A DNA stretch of 64,000 nt from Raphanus sativus (GCF_000801105.2 NC_079515.1:38759920-38823919), one strand, 5' to 3'. Counted from the stretch's first letter, positions 1-11,974 are shown. The notes: generated by a model not told the origin, from the sequence alone. Translations and numbers: made by a program.

Positions 1-117
1 GTAATTTTCTGTAAGCCTTTGCCTTGTTTCGTCAGCTGAAAGTTTTTTTTTTTTTGCTTTCTTTTTTTTGTATGTTATAGATTTATGTTATAGTTGTCTC
101 TCTTGTTTATGTAACAG

Positions 118-2457
118 GTGAAGGGAATGATGGAAGACTTTGGTGATAAGATGCATTGCCAATTTCTAGAAATTATTCGAACATTACTGGATACAAATGC
201 ATTGTCTGGTGGAGCTCAGGTGTATCCTTCTTTCCTTTCAAACTCTGATAATTAGAAACGGTGGCCTTGTTTTTATACTGCTTTGGAATCCATTTATAGT
301 TAAGCTTGCTTAGAAAAGCTTCGAGTTCGTCAGTATCTTGCATGTCCTTGAATCAGCTGAATATACAATGAAGTTCTTTCTTAAATTTTTGTTTTTACTA
401 TTTACGCTGTATTCAGTGTTTTCAAAGCTATCTGCTAGAATTTTTAAAGCCCTGAATCTTGGTGTTACCCTACCCATGTTTATCTTCTAATCTGGTAGAT
501 CGACATCCTGATTTCTGTTATTAATTAACCTCTCCCATTTTGGCAGAGATCATCTATCTTGGATATTTTCTACGAGAAACATCTACCTGAGATAGTGGAT
601 GTTATTACTTCCTCATGTTCTGAGAAGTCAGGCAACACATCTGAAGATCAAGCGAGAAGGATTCGCACAAAGCCTGAAGTCCTACTGAACATATGTGAAC
701 TGTTGTGCTTTTGCATCATGCAAGATTCGTCCAGAACAAAGTAATCATGTTGATGCTTGTTTTTTCAATTTTCTGTTTGATTCTCATGCTCGAACCCATT
801 CGATAATATTTGTTGTGCAATTTCATCTTCTCTACAGATGCAGTTTTTTCCAAAACAACGTCACTGAAAAGATCTTGCATCTCACACGAAGAAAGGAAAA
901 ACACCTAGTGGTTGCTGCTATAAGATTTGTCCGCACTCTCCTATCCGTGCATGTGAGTAGATTTGTTTGAGCCTGAAACGATATGCAATTGGTCATCCGA
1001 AAATAGTTCCTGAATGCTCCCAGTAACGGAAGAGTTTAATCATGTTAGTATAGCCAATCATACTTTCTGCGAAATAGTTAGATAAACTTATCATATGCTT
1101 GTGGCAACTGACCTTTTCTTTTCCACTGACACCACCTTTGATATTCCATCATGACTACATAAAATCTCATCAGATGACTTACTTTCTGAATATATATTTC
1201 TACTGCAGGATGACTTTGTCCAAAATTACGTTGTTAAGAACAACACGCTGAAACCGGTTATGGATGTCTTCATTGCCAATGGGAACCGGTACAATTTGTT
1301 GAACTCTGCAGTGTTGGATCTACTTGAGCACATACGCAAGGTTCTTTTTTCATCTTTTCCCCCTTTTTTGTATCTAGTTATAGATGGTAGCATATTTAGT
1401 GATCATTTTTTATGTGTAGGGAAATGCGACTCTGTTGCTCAAATACATAGTTGATACGTTCTGGGACCAGTTGGCTCCGTTTCAGTGCTTGACCTCCATC
1501 CAGGCTTTTAAGATCAAGTATGAACAGGTGTTGCTTCTGGATCTTGATTTTTTCACTTAAAATTTGGATGTATCATTATTTAAACAATGTGTCTTTAGTG
1601 CTTAGAAAGTGCCGTACCGAGAAGCACTGCTGATGAGGTTGATCCGAGAAGAAGAGTTGAGGAGCGTGCATTGGATAAAGAGGAGGAAGATTATTTCAAG
1701 GAAGACAGGTTTATCTCTGTGCGTTAAAACAATGTGTATTTTTTTTTCTGCTTCAGCGTGTCTCACACATTTTAGTACTGACAGCGATGAAGAAGATTCT
1801 GCATCTGCTTCTAATACAAAAAAGGAAAAACCTGCTTCCAATACACAGAAAGAACAACCAAAGCCTCATCTTTCAAATGGAGTGGCTGCAAGCTCTACTT
1901 GTTCCAGGTATAGTAGTTTAGTTCCACAATGGAAATTATATGAAAGATTTTTTGTCTGATGTGTTTGTTTGCGCTTCTATCAATTATACAGCCCGAGGTC
2001 TGGAGGCTTGGTTGACTATGAGGACGATGAAGATGATGAAGACTATAAGCCGCCTCCTCGGAAGCAGCCAGAAGCCTCTGAAGAGGACGAAGGCGAGCTC
2101 CTTTGTCTGAAACGCAAATCCCCTTTAGTAGAAAGGGAACAAGAGGCGTCCAAGAAACCGCGGCTGGGTAAAAATTCAAAAGTATTTGCTGTGCTGTGTT
2201 CGACGCTGAGCCATGCAGTGCTAGCCGGTAAGAAAAGTCAAGGCACCGCTGGATCTCCAGCCCGGTGGATTGTAGCTAAGGAACCAGAGGACTCGAGAAG
2301 TAGTGAAGAGAATCATTCAGATGACGAAAATCATAAGGATGATGGAGTTTCCAGTTCCGGACACGGAGCATCATCAGACTATAGAAAGCTAAATGGGGAA
2401 GAATCCATGGTAGTAACTCCCAAATCATCACCTGAGATGGCTGTAAATGGATCATGA
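118..2457 (+). CDS. PP4 regulatory subunit 3 (SMEK/PSY2-like), 3' part
   Basis: This is the 3' portion of a gene for the regulatory subunit 3 of protein phosphatase 4, a scaffold that directs PP4 to substrates in the nucleus. Eight exons can be joined in frame: 118-219, 547-740, 838-952, 1209-1340, 1420-1527, 1599-1708, 1785-1907 and 1992-2457, giving 449 residues and TGA at 2455-2457. All introns are GT..AG. The armadillo-like SMEK region is visible in segments such as ILDIFYEKHLPEIVDVI, LTRRKEKHLVVAAIRF and LLNSAVLDLLEHIRK. It is followed by an acidic, low-complexity tail (DYEDDEDDEDY) and a basic stretch (KKPRL), usual for the family. The N-terminus (EVH1-like part) lies before the window. 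A GT inside the last exon (about 2168) could be an alternative donor, but reading through keeps a family-like C-terminus. It resembles Arabidopsis At3g06670. Confidence 0.9.
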
Positions 2458-2838
2458 GATTTCAACACCTCTGGACATCTGTATTAAGTTGTTGCTGTGG
2501 ACGGAAGGCACTCTCATGGGTGCAAATAAAAAACGCTTGAGAGTTTTAAGACTGAGAAGGAGACGTGAGAAAGTTAAAGAAAGCTTTGTGGCAACAAAAG
2601 GAGACGAACAAATGTATAGTGAGCGGCTGTTTGAGAGGTGTAACAGGGTCGCCGTCCATAGTGTTTGCAGCCGGGATAACTTTTTAGTTTAATTGTTTCG
2701 ATTTAAAAACAAAAAAAAAAACATTATGATTATGTACAAAAATTATCCGATTTCACCAACCAAATATGAATATTTGTTACGAAATGATCTTATCTCTGTT
2801 ATACGCAGGGCCAGATCCAGACACATTCCAATAAAATA
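2458..2838. other. 3' UTR and AT-rich spacer
   Basis: This follows the stop of the PP4R3 gene and is presumed to hold its 3' UTR and polyadenylation region. An open frame at 2447-2692 has no recognisable protein features. Nothing else is seen. Confidence 0.5.
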
Positions 2839-4211
2839 TCTATTCTATTAATTCTACAACATGTCCAATTGATATAGGGTTATGTTCATTTTTTAATTTT
2901 TATAACTGCCACTAAATACATTTTTAATATATTTTTTTGTATTAATATATCTGCCAAATCACGTAACTGGCTATTAATCACGTAACGGTCCAAAAGGGCG
3001 CATGATTCAATATGATTTGATATCGTATTTTTTGTGAACGCTCATTACTGCATAATTATATTTCTTAATTTTTTAATTATGGTCATTAATCACGTAACTG
3101 GCTAAAAAGATATTATACAAAGATTATAATTATTAAAGCCTCTTATAAATCATTTTAAAAAGATATTATACAAATTAAAAACAAAAATAATTAAAAACAC
3201 AAATATAAAATTTTAAAAGATGTAAAAACAAAAAATTTACCCGCCCTTTTAAGGGCGGATCAAAATCTATTCTATTAATTATCCTGTATGACCAATTAAT
3301 AAAAGGTCCTTTAGAGCATTGTTAACCGTTCGTAACTTCCCTCCGCATATGAAACGATAATTTGGGCTTCGAATATTGTTAACCGTTCGTAACTTCCCTA
3401 TATTCCTGTTTTTATGTTCAAATAAAAAAAAACAAATAATTTGGACTCAATATTGACAAAAAAGACGAAGCCTTACCATATGATACATGTACATATTTAC
3501 AAAACTTATCTATTCTATTAAATTCATATCATACAGAATATGATTATACAAACACACAAACATAAAATTATGTTTCTTTAAAAAATAAAATTAAAACTAA
3601 AACTAAACAACTAAAATTAAAATTAAAATTATTATCATGATCCGATATTCTACAGATTTTAGTTTAACGGGTTTTAAATAGATTTCTACATTTGGACCCG
3701 CCTTTTTATATTTTTTAGTTTTATATTCTTTTAGAAATTTAATTTTTATATTTATATGTTTTAGTCATATTTGTGTTTTTCATTGTATAACATTTCTCTT
3801 AAATAATTAATAGGAGGTTTTAATCATTGTATTAAAATAGTTTTACCATACATATATCAATATGTTATGTTTTTATTTTAATAGTATTGACTAGATTCGG
3901 ATTCGCCTTTAAAAGAGCTGGTATATTTTTTTGTTTTACATATTTTAGAAATTTAATTTTTATATTTATGTTTTTAATCATATTTATATTTTTCTTTGTA
4001 TAATATTTCTTTTAAATAATTAATAAGAGGTTTTAATAATTATCGTAAAATAATTTGACCACACATATATCAATAGGTCATATTCCTGTTTTAGTATATT
4101 GATATTATATAATGAAAAAACGTAAATAAAAACATAAATATAAAAATTAAATTTATAAAAAAATGTAAAAAAAAAATATACCCGCCCTTCTAAGGGCGGG
4201 TCAAAATCTAG
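2839..4211 (+). mobile_element. Nested/tandem non-autonomous Helitron cluster
   Basis: The same Helitron-like 5' start, TCTATTCTATTAA preceded by A or T, occurs at 2839, 3266 and 3509. A textbook Helitron 3' end lies at 4181-4211: a GC-rich hairpin (CCCGCCCTT..AAGGGCGGG), then TCAAAATCTAG, followed by a T. A second copy of the hairpin at 3240-3260 runs directly into the start at 3266, so elements appear joined head-to-tail. Degenerate inverse ends (rightward hairpin and CTAG complement) are visible near 3695-3710 and 3891-3920. No RepHel protein is encoded, so all copies are non-autonomous. Confidence 0.75.
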
Positions 4212-4706
4212 TTGGTATTAACACTCTAAAATTTTAGAAATTTTTTACATAGACATACCTCTATAAAAAAAGTTTTTAACTAAAGTTTTTTTTTAAAATG
4301 TATCAAGTCCCAAAATCTCAGATTGGCCATTGATATACGTCTTTTCGTTGTTCACTATAACAACGTTAAAAGAAAAAGAATGTAGAGTAGATCAATGTGT
4401 GGTAAATTTTCGTCAAAGATGATCCCATGCTATATACTACAACACTATAAACAAAAACAATACCAGGTTCACTAATTTCCTCTAGAGACTCTCCACTCTC
4501 CAACCTAGTTGGTGCATTTGTTAGTTCATTCAGCACCACATTTTTTACATTTTATGTCACTTTGTTTCCCGATAATTGGTATCCAAACACACACACCTGA
4601 CGATGCAAAATGCATGAAAATATCTCCGAGCTTTGTTACAAGTTACAACATAAACCCTAAAGCTTCATCACCTCTCTTTTAAATATATTTGAAACAACGT
4701 TGAGAG
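4212..4706. other. Intergenic spacer
   Basis: AT-rich sequence between the Helitron end and the hAT MITE. No coding segment, RNA gene or repeat was recognised here. Confidence 0.4.
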
Positions 4707-5289
4707 TAGGGGTGGGCAAAATATCCGTAAATTTTGATTCGATCCGTTATTCGTTCCGATTCGATCCGAAAAATCCGAATATCCGTAACTTAACGAATCG
4801 AAGCAAATACTAAAATCTAATATCCGTCAAAGACGAAGCAAATCACAAATACTAATATTTTTAGAAACGGATATCCGATCCGATCCGTTATATACATATA
4901 TATGTATACATGTTTATAAAATTATATAATATACATACTTTTATATCTTTATATAAGTTTTATAATGTTTTTATTTACTAAATTAATTATTTAGTTATTA
5001 AAAAATTTGAAAGTATGTAATTTTTTATAAAAAAAATAATGAAATATTATTATTTTATTTCAGATTTTCTTCTTTTTCTTTTATTTTTCTTTATTTTTTT
5101 AATTTTTTATTATTTTTTACGGATCGAATCGGATATCCGGAAAAAATTCGGATATTCGCGGATATCCGATGTTCCGGATATCCGAAAAGTTACGGATCGG
5201 ATCGGATCGAAAAATCGAATATTTGTAAGACACGGATCGGATCACGGATATCCTTAAAATTCCGGATATCCGCTCCGTGCCCACCCCTA
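4707..5289. mobile_element. hAT-type MITE with 8-base target duplication
   Basis: The element begins TAGGGGTGGGCA and ends with its exact complement, TGCCCACCCCTA. The flanks are perfect 8-base duplications, GTTGAGAG at 4699-4706 and 5290-5297. Terminal inverted repeats with an 8-bp target duplication are the hallmark of hAT transposons. The interior is filled with degenerate ATCCGAA/GGATATCCG repeats around an AT-rich core with no transposase, so it is non-autonomous. Open frames inside (5039-5257 and 5117-5359) are low-complexity products of these repeats, not genes. Confidence 0.9.
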
Positions 5290-5428
5290 GTTGAGAGATA
5301 GCAACACAGTAACACATGTTCAAACCCTTCCAAGGCCCAAGTTTAAGAAAATAACCCACACTTCGTCTTCGTTTTAATATTTTTTTTTTTTCAGGATTCG
5401 AAAACGTAACGCGCGCGTATTAATCAAA

Positions 5429-5740
5429 TCACTTGATCAACGTGGAGATAGCGAGACAGTTACTAACCATCTTCGTAAGCCTATCCGCCACGTCATCCAA
5501 CGGATTAACCTCCCCCGCCTCCTCGAAACCGTCGTTGCACGTTTCGTAATCCGTCATCGCCGCGCTCAAGTTAACGTTAACGGTGGCCTTCCTTGACGGC
5601 GTTCACCGCGTCCTCCAAATCCGAGACGGCCGTATCGTACAGCTCCTGGCAATCAGCTCCCGCCACTCTGCTGACGGTGGGCATAACCGCCTTGGTGGCG
5701 GCGATCGAAGCCTGGATCGCGAAAATGAAGAAAATGAAGA
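5429..5740 (-). pseudogene. Plant invertase/pectin methylesterase inhibitor fragment
   Basis: Reading on the minus strand from about 5730, the sequence encodes a PMEI-like C-terminal half: AVSDLEDAVNAVKEG in one frame, then VNVNLSAAMTDYETC and DRLTKMVSNCLAIS in the next. The family's alternating helices and the conserved cysteine of YETC are visible. The stop is at 5429-5431. A single-base frameshift near 5575-5580 separates the two parts, and the signal peptide and first helical hairpin are missing, so this is a broken fragment. The GC content is clearly higher than the surroundings. PMEI proteins act in the cell wall on pectin methylesterases or invertases; this copy should be inactive. Confidence 0.75.
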
Positions 5741-6248
5741 GAAAACAAAAACAGAGGATCGGCGGAACGCAAATATTGGCGATTCTAACCTTTTTTCATA
5801 ATATTTGCGAGAAGATAGGTTAGCACCACGTTAACTTAAACTAAAGTTTAAATTAAAAACATTTGTATTCTACAATTTTATTGAGAGATAAGGACATATC
5901 GTAATAGGATTAGGACTATCATATCTGTATTTATCTATACTAAATCCTCTTAGGTTTAGTAACTATCTTCTTGTATATATATATATATACTCTTCATAAC
6001 AAATTTACTTGACCACAGCATTCACCTTTGTTAAAAGAACTGTGGTAATTGAACTTTAGTAAAACTGATAGGAAGCAACGTAGAAAGTCACCACTCTTGA
6101 GACTCTGTTGACTGTAGCTGTCAAACAAAAAAGCATCAGGGAAGGACACCAATTTTATAATTATTATTTTCTTTTCCTTATAAAGGTCCTATTGCGTTTG
6201 CCGCTTCAGAGAGGAGTGCACTGAGGTGAGAGTTTCGCATTTCCTAAA
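5741..6248. other. Upstream region of the RING-CH gene
   Basis: Spacer between the PMEI fragment and the next start codon. It presumably holds the promoter and 5' UTR of the E3 ligase gene. A TATATATATATA run at about 5979-5990 is too far from the start to be assigned. No gene is seen. Confidence 0.4.
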
Positions 6249-9200
6249 ATGGACGATTCGCCGGAAGTCGATGGCTACGACCAGAAGAGCTTTTCGTCAG
6301 GAGAAGAAGAAGAAGAAGACTCGTGCCGGATTTGTCGATCGCCGGAGAAACCAGGGAACCCGTTGATGTTTCCGTGCTCGTGTCGAGGCTCAATCAAGTA
6401 CGTCCACCAAGATTGTCTTCTCATCTGGCTCGATCGTCGCGGATACAAGAAATGCGAGGTGATTTCTTGGGGTTTTAGCGCTATGTGGTTTGTGTGGGTG
6501 GTTTAGGGTTTAGGGTTTAGGAAGAATCTTCAAAGGTTTTAGCTTTGGCTAGTTTTATGTGAAAAAGGTTCAAGCTTTAGACTTTAGGGGAGAGTTTAGG
6601 GTTTAGGAAGAGACTTCAGATGATAAAGGTTTTAGCTTTGGCTAGTTTTATGTGAAAAAGGTTCAAGCTTTTAGCCTTTAGGGGAGGGTTTAGTTTTATC
6701 TATGTGTCTAAAACTCTCTCTGTTTCCCATTCACAGGTATGTGGGCGTAGCTACTCTTTTGTTCCAGTTTACTCCGAGAATGCTCCCGAGAGGCTTCCAT
6801 GTAACGAGTTTCTGATTGGTGTCTCATCGAGAGCATCACGTTACATTAAGTTGATTGGTCCTTGGATTGCCGTGATTCTCTTGAACACCTACTTCGTTTC
6901 TTTCCATCCTTGGGCTCAACAATTCGCTGCTGACTCCCGGAGTAGAGATTCTTGGATGTCTCGGAAGCTCCCTTACTTGCTCCCTGGCCTGTTATACAAC
7001 AGTCTTGTCTCGTCTTTCATGAATATGGCCACTTCGGTGATGATAGATACAGGAGATGTCGATGTCAGGAGATTCGGCCGAGTCGTCCAGGTTTTGTGGA
7101 AGTATCTGACGATCCTTTCTGTTTGGCATCATCATAAGATGGTAGGCGTCTTGGGCCAACCTCAGAGACCAATCGTGCTTCCTCAAAACGCGCAGATTCA
7201 TGAGTTTGGGGTTATCCGTCAGCTGCTCTTCTTTCTGGATGATGATGCCTTTGCTGTAAGTTGTGTGTTTCATCACATCTATTGTCTTAATCTGTGGATG
7301 CTAACAAATTGTGTTTTCTTTTCTTTAACAGCTTCTTGCCATCAGCGTATACGTGTCTACCCTCTTTGTTCTCCTTCCCGTTTGGATTGGATGGGTTGTA
7401 TTAGCAACTTCTGGAGGCAGCTTTCTGTCTGTAAACTCGCCTGTTATTCTCGGATACATGACGCTGCTGTCAGCTTGCTTTGCTTACTTCACTCTCCCTC
7501 TAATCCCATTTCCAGCCATAGTCCGGTGGGTTTCTCTGGGAGTTCACTTCACAGCACTGAAACTGCCATCTCTTTTGTGGGCTTTCTCTGTAAAAACCTG
7601 CAAAACCCTTCAAAGTCAAACCTCATTTCAAGCCATAGTCCAGTGGGTTTCTTTGGGATTTCACTTCGTTGCAGTGATCTTGCCACCTCCCTTGTGGATT
7701 CTCATTAAGGATTCTTTCGTCTTGTGTATCAAAATTGGTGTTTTGCCTTGGATAATTGGCTGTTGGCTCGAAATCTGCACCTCCCCTCTGTTTGGAACCG
7801 GATTTTTCCAGATATTTGAGACTCTTTCAGACTTGCCCTCCATGACGACCCTACGTTGGCTTTCTGGTATCCTTTGCTTGTTGGTTGCTGAGTCTTTCAT
7901 GAAACGTATCCAAGAGGTAACATGTTTAAATTTGTTTAATTTTTGTTTTTTTTTATCTGTTTTTTTTCCTCCCCTCATTTTTCTTCCTTCTTTTGGCAGA
8001 TCATTCATAAAAGAGCCTTTTGGTATCTCCTAGATGTCACAGATCCAGACTACAAGATCACCAAAATGAACTTTGGTCACACTTTCTTTGCGCTTGCTTC
8101 TCATGGGGTATTGTTGGTGATTATGTTTCACTTACCAATTAGGGCAATTACACTTATCAGCCCATCATTTTTCCCTCTTCAGTTATGGTAAGCTTTTCTT
8201 CATTTGCTTCCCTTTTGATCCTTACCTTGTATAAGATCTAATTTCATGTAACTTGAACAAAACGCAGGGTCATGGACGAAAAGGTTTCTTTTGGTGCACG
8301 CTTTGTTTATGTCAGACTACTAATGGCATCCCCCAAATGGTTACTAGGACTTACCAAACCAGCTGTGGAACTCATAGTTCAGAACTGGATTGTCACTGTT
8401 AGTTCTTGGCTTGAGCTGAGTGATTTCTTGCTGGTTGGGCCCAGAGGACCAATGATGCAACCAAGAAGTACGCTTTTATTTTATTCCCTAGCTGAAGGCT
8501 CTATGGTCACTTTGCACGGATCTCAGAATGCTGAAGAAGATGTTAAAGACCAAAGAGATAACAGGTAATCAACTGATACAAACAAGCTTTTAAGTAAAAA
8601 AAAAAAAAAATTGTTCTGATAAGTTGCACTACTAGGTTTCTGCTGAGGGTTGCATTGATGTTGGTGCTAGCTGCTTTGAGTATGTTCATCGTTAGTACAG
8701 CCTTCATGGGTTTACCTATTTTTCTGGGGAGAGGTTTCCTTGAGTCTATGTCTTTCATTCTAAGATATTATGGACTCAAACGTGACGGTATGTTGTTAAT
8801 TTTCTTATTCATAGATCTTTCTTCCACATGCCTCTAACCTTTTAATCTCGTGTTTGTGTGTAGATCTTTGTGCTTTTTGGATTGGATATAATACCTGGAC
8901 AGGGATCTATACCTGCACTTGCTTTGTATATGATGAAATTCACAAGGGAAGAATCGATGTGCTTCTCAGAGATGTCTCTGAATGGATACGAAATGTATTG
9001 CTTTTCTCCATCTGGGTAAGAAACAAACTTCCATTTTTTCACAAAACGCTCTTGAAAATCATGACTTGTGACTTGCAAAAAATCTGGTGAACAGGTCACT
9101 GTCATACCGGGACTGCTCGGTGTACTTATCGACCTTATGGTCATTATCCCAACACGAGTACCGTTAGACGAGTCACCGGTCTATTTCTTGATCCAAGATT

Positions 9201-9716
9201 GGCTGATAGGAGTAGTGGTGCTTCACATATGGGCCTTGCTGGTAAGAAAATTTCAACAATGACTCTCAGTTTTCTTGCGGAACAAGCAACTGACGTATTT
9301 CTGTGGCCTTCTGCTTCTCACAGACAATGCTCACGCCTATCAACTGGTTTGCAACTGAGGCATGGAGAAGAAAGTTTGAAAGAATCAGAACTGTTGGAAT
9401 TGATAGACTTCCTTCAATGTGGCTGCTTCGAGAAGTGATCGGTTCACTTATAATCACACTTATAACCACACTCTCCATCCCTTACCTGCTCGTGAAGTCA
9501 GTGTTTCCATTGCTTGGGTTTCAAGAAAGCGTCAACTCAGCAGTTGAGCGGCTTATATGGCCGGCGTTATTAGCCTTGATAGCGGTTTGGTTCATGGTCA
9601 AGCTAACACGTGAAGTCGTTATCAACGTTCACCAATTGGTCTTCAATGAACGGTACATGGTGGGTGAAAGACTGGACAATTTGGCTGAAGAAGAAGATAC
9701 AGAGCTGCGTATATAA
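6249..9716 (+). CDS. RING-CH (MARCH/DOA10-like) membrane E3 ubiquitin ligase
   Basis: Nine exons join in frame to 880 residues: 6249-6458, 6737-7255, 7332-7916, 8000-8187, 8268-8564, 8636-8787, 8864-9015, 9095-9241 and 9324-9716. Residues about 25-75 form a RING-CH (C4HC3) zinc finger: CRICRSPEKPGN, FPCSCRG, YVHQDCLLIWL, KKCEVCGRSY. An acidic N-terminal stretch (GEEEEEDS) precedes it. The remainder carries many hydrophobic segments, for example LIGPWIAVILLNTYFVSF and LLAISVYVSTLFVLLPVW, so it is a multi-pass membrane protein. The architecture matches plant SUD1/DOA10 ER ligases, which ubiquitinate ER and sterol-pathway proteins. It is shorter than SUD1 itself (about 1100 residues) and closer to the Arabidopsis At4g32670 type. 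No frameshift or early stop was found. It sits inside a chromosome-3-like block, so it probably arrived by transposition of a gene segment. Confidence 0.85.
6490..6692. repeat. Telomere-like repeats and duplicated segment in intron 1
   Basis: Intron 1 of the RING-CH gene holds GGTTTAGGGTTTAGGGTTTA at about 6502-6521, i.e. three TTTAGGG units, and another TTTAGGGTTTAGG at about 6596-6608. Between and after them, a segment of about 90 bases (starting AGGAAGA, containing GGTTTTAGCTTTGGCTAG) is duplicated in tandem, once from about 6519 and again from about 6607. TTTAGGG is the plant telomere unit and, as the telo-box, a common promoter/first-intron element of translation genes. Confidence 0.8.
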
Positions 9717-10612
9717 TCCATGGACTGGAGTGTGAAAAACAATGAGTCTTTTGTTGATAATCAGAAACATGTTATTGTCTTTAGTAATGGTTAACTTTGA
9801 CAGTAACTAGACCAAACCAAATTTACATATAATATGAACCAGCCGGTTCAAAACTTTGGTTTTACATCGGTTTAGCAAACGCCAATATTATTAACCAACG
9901 CTTTATTTTTTTTGTTTGATTTAATCCATCCCTCTATTAGATTGCCCGCTCGTGCCATTCTCACAGTTCCAGTGGACTAAACAAAATGGCGATTTAAAGG
10001 TGAGAAAAATATTTGAACTGGTAAAAAGGAAAACCAAATCTGACCCAGATCAAAATATTTCGAATATTTAAAAATACATTAATCAAAACTATATATATTT
10101 GATATACTAATTATTTTAATATATTACTTATTTATATATTTTAATCATTTTAGTTATAATATAAAAATATTGAAAAATTCAAAATTGTCCTAGATAAATA
10201 TATTTAAATAGTCAAAATTAATTATACAAAAAATAATTTAAAACACAAAATATGTTAAATTCCTACTGATTATCCATCTAAATAAACCAAACCGATTTTC
10301 ATTTTAATTCTAGGTATTTAGTTGTACATTAGTCATATTTATAAGTTATCTATGAATATTTGAGTGAGATCTAAATCTCTAGTCTCAAAAATTTTATATC
10401 CGAATAGAACCAAAGTGAAACTAAACAAATACCCGAATACACAGTCCTGAATCTAATCCCATGAAACTCCATTTCAATTTGTGTAACTGAAATAAAAAGA
10501 AAATAAAAATTCTGAATTAATATTGGCCATAAATTGTTATTGTCTCTATCATTAATTTATAAAATTCTTATTTTATGGTCTTTTAATTCTCTTTGGTTGA
10601 AGATCTTTGGAT
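9717..10612. other. AT-rich intergenic spacer
   Basis: The region starts with the 3' UTR of the RING-CH gene. From about 10000 it is very AT-rich with scattered AACCGAA-like words of the kind seen in degraded hAT and Helitron repeats. No terminus or gene could be defined. Confidence 0.4.
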
Positions 10613-10790
10613 GCCGGGTCATGAAAAAAGTCATATTTCTAATTCCGATATGAAAAATATGCCGGGTCATACAAAAAATCCTATTTCCAATTCCGATATA
10701 AAAAATATGCCGGGTCATGCAAATCCTATATAAAAAATCTGTTGGGTCATACAAAAAATCCTATTTCCAATTCCGATATGAGAAAAAAAA
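10613..10790. repeat. 48-bp tandem repeat
   Basis: Units start with GCCGGGTCAT at about 10614, 10662 and 10710 and with the variant GTTGGGTCAT at 10741. The full unit is about 48 bases and includes TTCCAATTCCGATAT; the third copy is shortened. The short minus-strand frames across it simply translate the repeat. Confidence 0.85.
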
Positions 10791-11349
10791 GAATGTTGAC
10801 TCGACAATCTCAATTTATAGATTTTATGATTAGAAAGTTCCAACTGTATAATTGGAACTAGACATATATAGACAGAAATCAATAAAAAGATAATTTTAAA
10901 ACTAAAAGAAAATCTCAAGTTGTATTTTACAAAGTAATGAATGATACAGTTTTGATTATATTATAGATAAAGTTGTTTTCCAAAATATAGTTAGTACTGA
11001 AAGTGGAATCATATATAGAAGTTTTGTTTTTTTGTTCAAATTAGCTTTATTTTTTTTGGTTGTAAAGAAACTAATTTGGTAAGAAAGTATGTTGTCAGCT
11101 TTGTAAATTTCTTTTAAGGTAGTCCAAACTACCATTTAATTACAAAGTTCACTAGTAAGAAAATACCAACAATAGTCAAATATCCAAGGATAATGATTGA
11201 AGACATAGAGATAACTCAATGCTCTAACAAGGTAATTAAAGATTTTTACCAATGACCATTCTAAGTATGTATCTATGCAAAATTGACTTACTTAAACTAC
11301 TCTTGAATATGATGATGAGGTTCAATGAAAACCCTCACACATTCACTAC
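10791..11349. other. Upstream region of the MADS-box gene
   Basis: AT-rich spacer with no recognisable gene or repeat terminus. It probably contains the regulatory region of the MADS-box gene that begins at 11417. Confidence 0.4.
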
Positions 11350-11357
11350 TATAAATA
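11350..11357 (+). promoter_or_regulatory. TATA box of the MADS-box gene
   Basis: TATAAATA lies 60 bases before the ATG at 11417, with a plain A-rich leader between. Position and sequence fit a core promoter with a very short 5' UTR. Confidence 0.55.
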
Positions 11358-11416
11358 CATAAACAAATGACTGAAACAAACTAAATCAAAAACTTGAAAA
11401 CATAAACAAAACAAAA

Positions 11417-11974
11417 ATGGGTAGGAGAAAGATTAAGATGGAGAAAGTGCAAGACACAAACACAAAGCAAGTCACGTTTTCGAAACGTAGACTTGGTTTG
11501 TTCAAGAAAGCTGGTGAGCTCGCGACTCTGTGCAACGCTGAGGTAGGTATCATGGTCTTCTCTCCTGGAAACAAACCTTACCCGTACGGGAGTCCGAGTT
11601 TTGAGTTGGTTGCAGAACGTTACAACAACGAATCAGAAGACCCAGACAGCGGAGACTCAGACAGCGGTGAAACATCAGGCGATGGTAGAGCTACCAGAGA
11701 AAGACAAGGTAAGAGGATATGCAATCGTCTCAACTCGATCATGGGACAAGTTGAAGCTGAGAAGAAACGAGGCGAAGATCTTGTGTATCAGCTTGAAACT
11801 GCTGGAGAAGAGAAGTTTGACAAGCCCATTGAAGAGCTTTCTCTTGAGGAGCTCAAGGAATATGAAGCTAAGATGATGGACATGCATGATCAGATTGAAA
11901 GTAACATTGCTCGTATGGAGACTTCGTCTACCCTCGTGATTATGTCCAAGAATGCTCTACATTCACTAGAATGA
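11417..11974 (+). CDS. Type I (M-alpha) MADS-box transcription factor
   Basis: This single-exon gene encodes 185 residues. Residues 1-60 are a complete MADS DNA-binding and dimerisation domain: MGRRKIKMEKVQ, QVTFSKRRLGLFKKAGEL, LCNAEVGIMVFSPG. There is no K (keratin-like) domain. Instead an acidic serine-rich linker (DSGDSDSGETSGDG) and a C-terminal coiled-coil-like region (EELSLEELKEYEAKMMD) follow. Absence of introns and of a K domain is typical of type I genes, many of which act in female gametophyte and endosperm. It reads like Arabidopsis AGL29/AGL91, and its place next to the cyclophilin and FIP1-like genes favours the AGL91 locus (At3g66656). The exact orthologue is inferred, not proven. 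Confidence 0.85.
   Translation: MGRRKIKMEKVQDTNTKQVTFSKRRLGLFKKAGELATLCNAEVGIMVFSPGNKPYPYGSPSFELVAERYNNESEDPDSGDSDSGETSGDGRATRERQGKRICNRLNSIMGQVEAEKKRGEDLVYQLETAGEEKFDKPIEELSLEELKEYEAKMMDMHDQIESNIARMETSSTLVIMSKNALHSLE

Noticed and set aside
2447..2692. 81-codon frame after the PP4R3 stop
   Set aside because: Overlaps the stop of the upstream gene in another frame and has no recognisable features; most likely 3' UTR.
5039..5359. Open frames inside the 4707-5289 element
   Set aside because: They translate AT-rich or ATCCGAA repeat sequence of a MITE.
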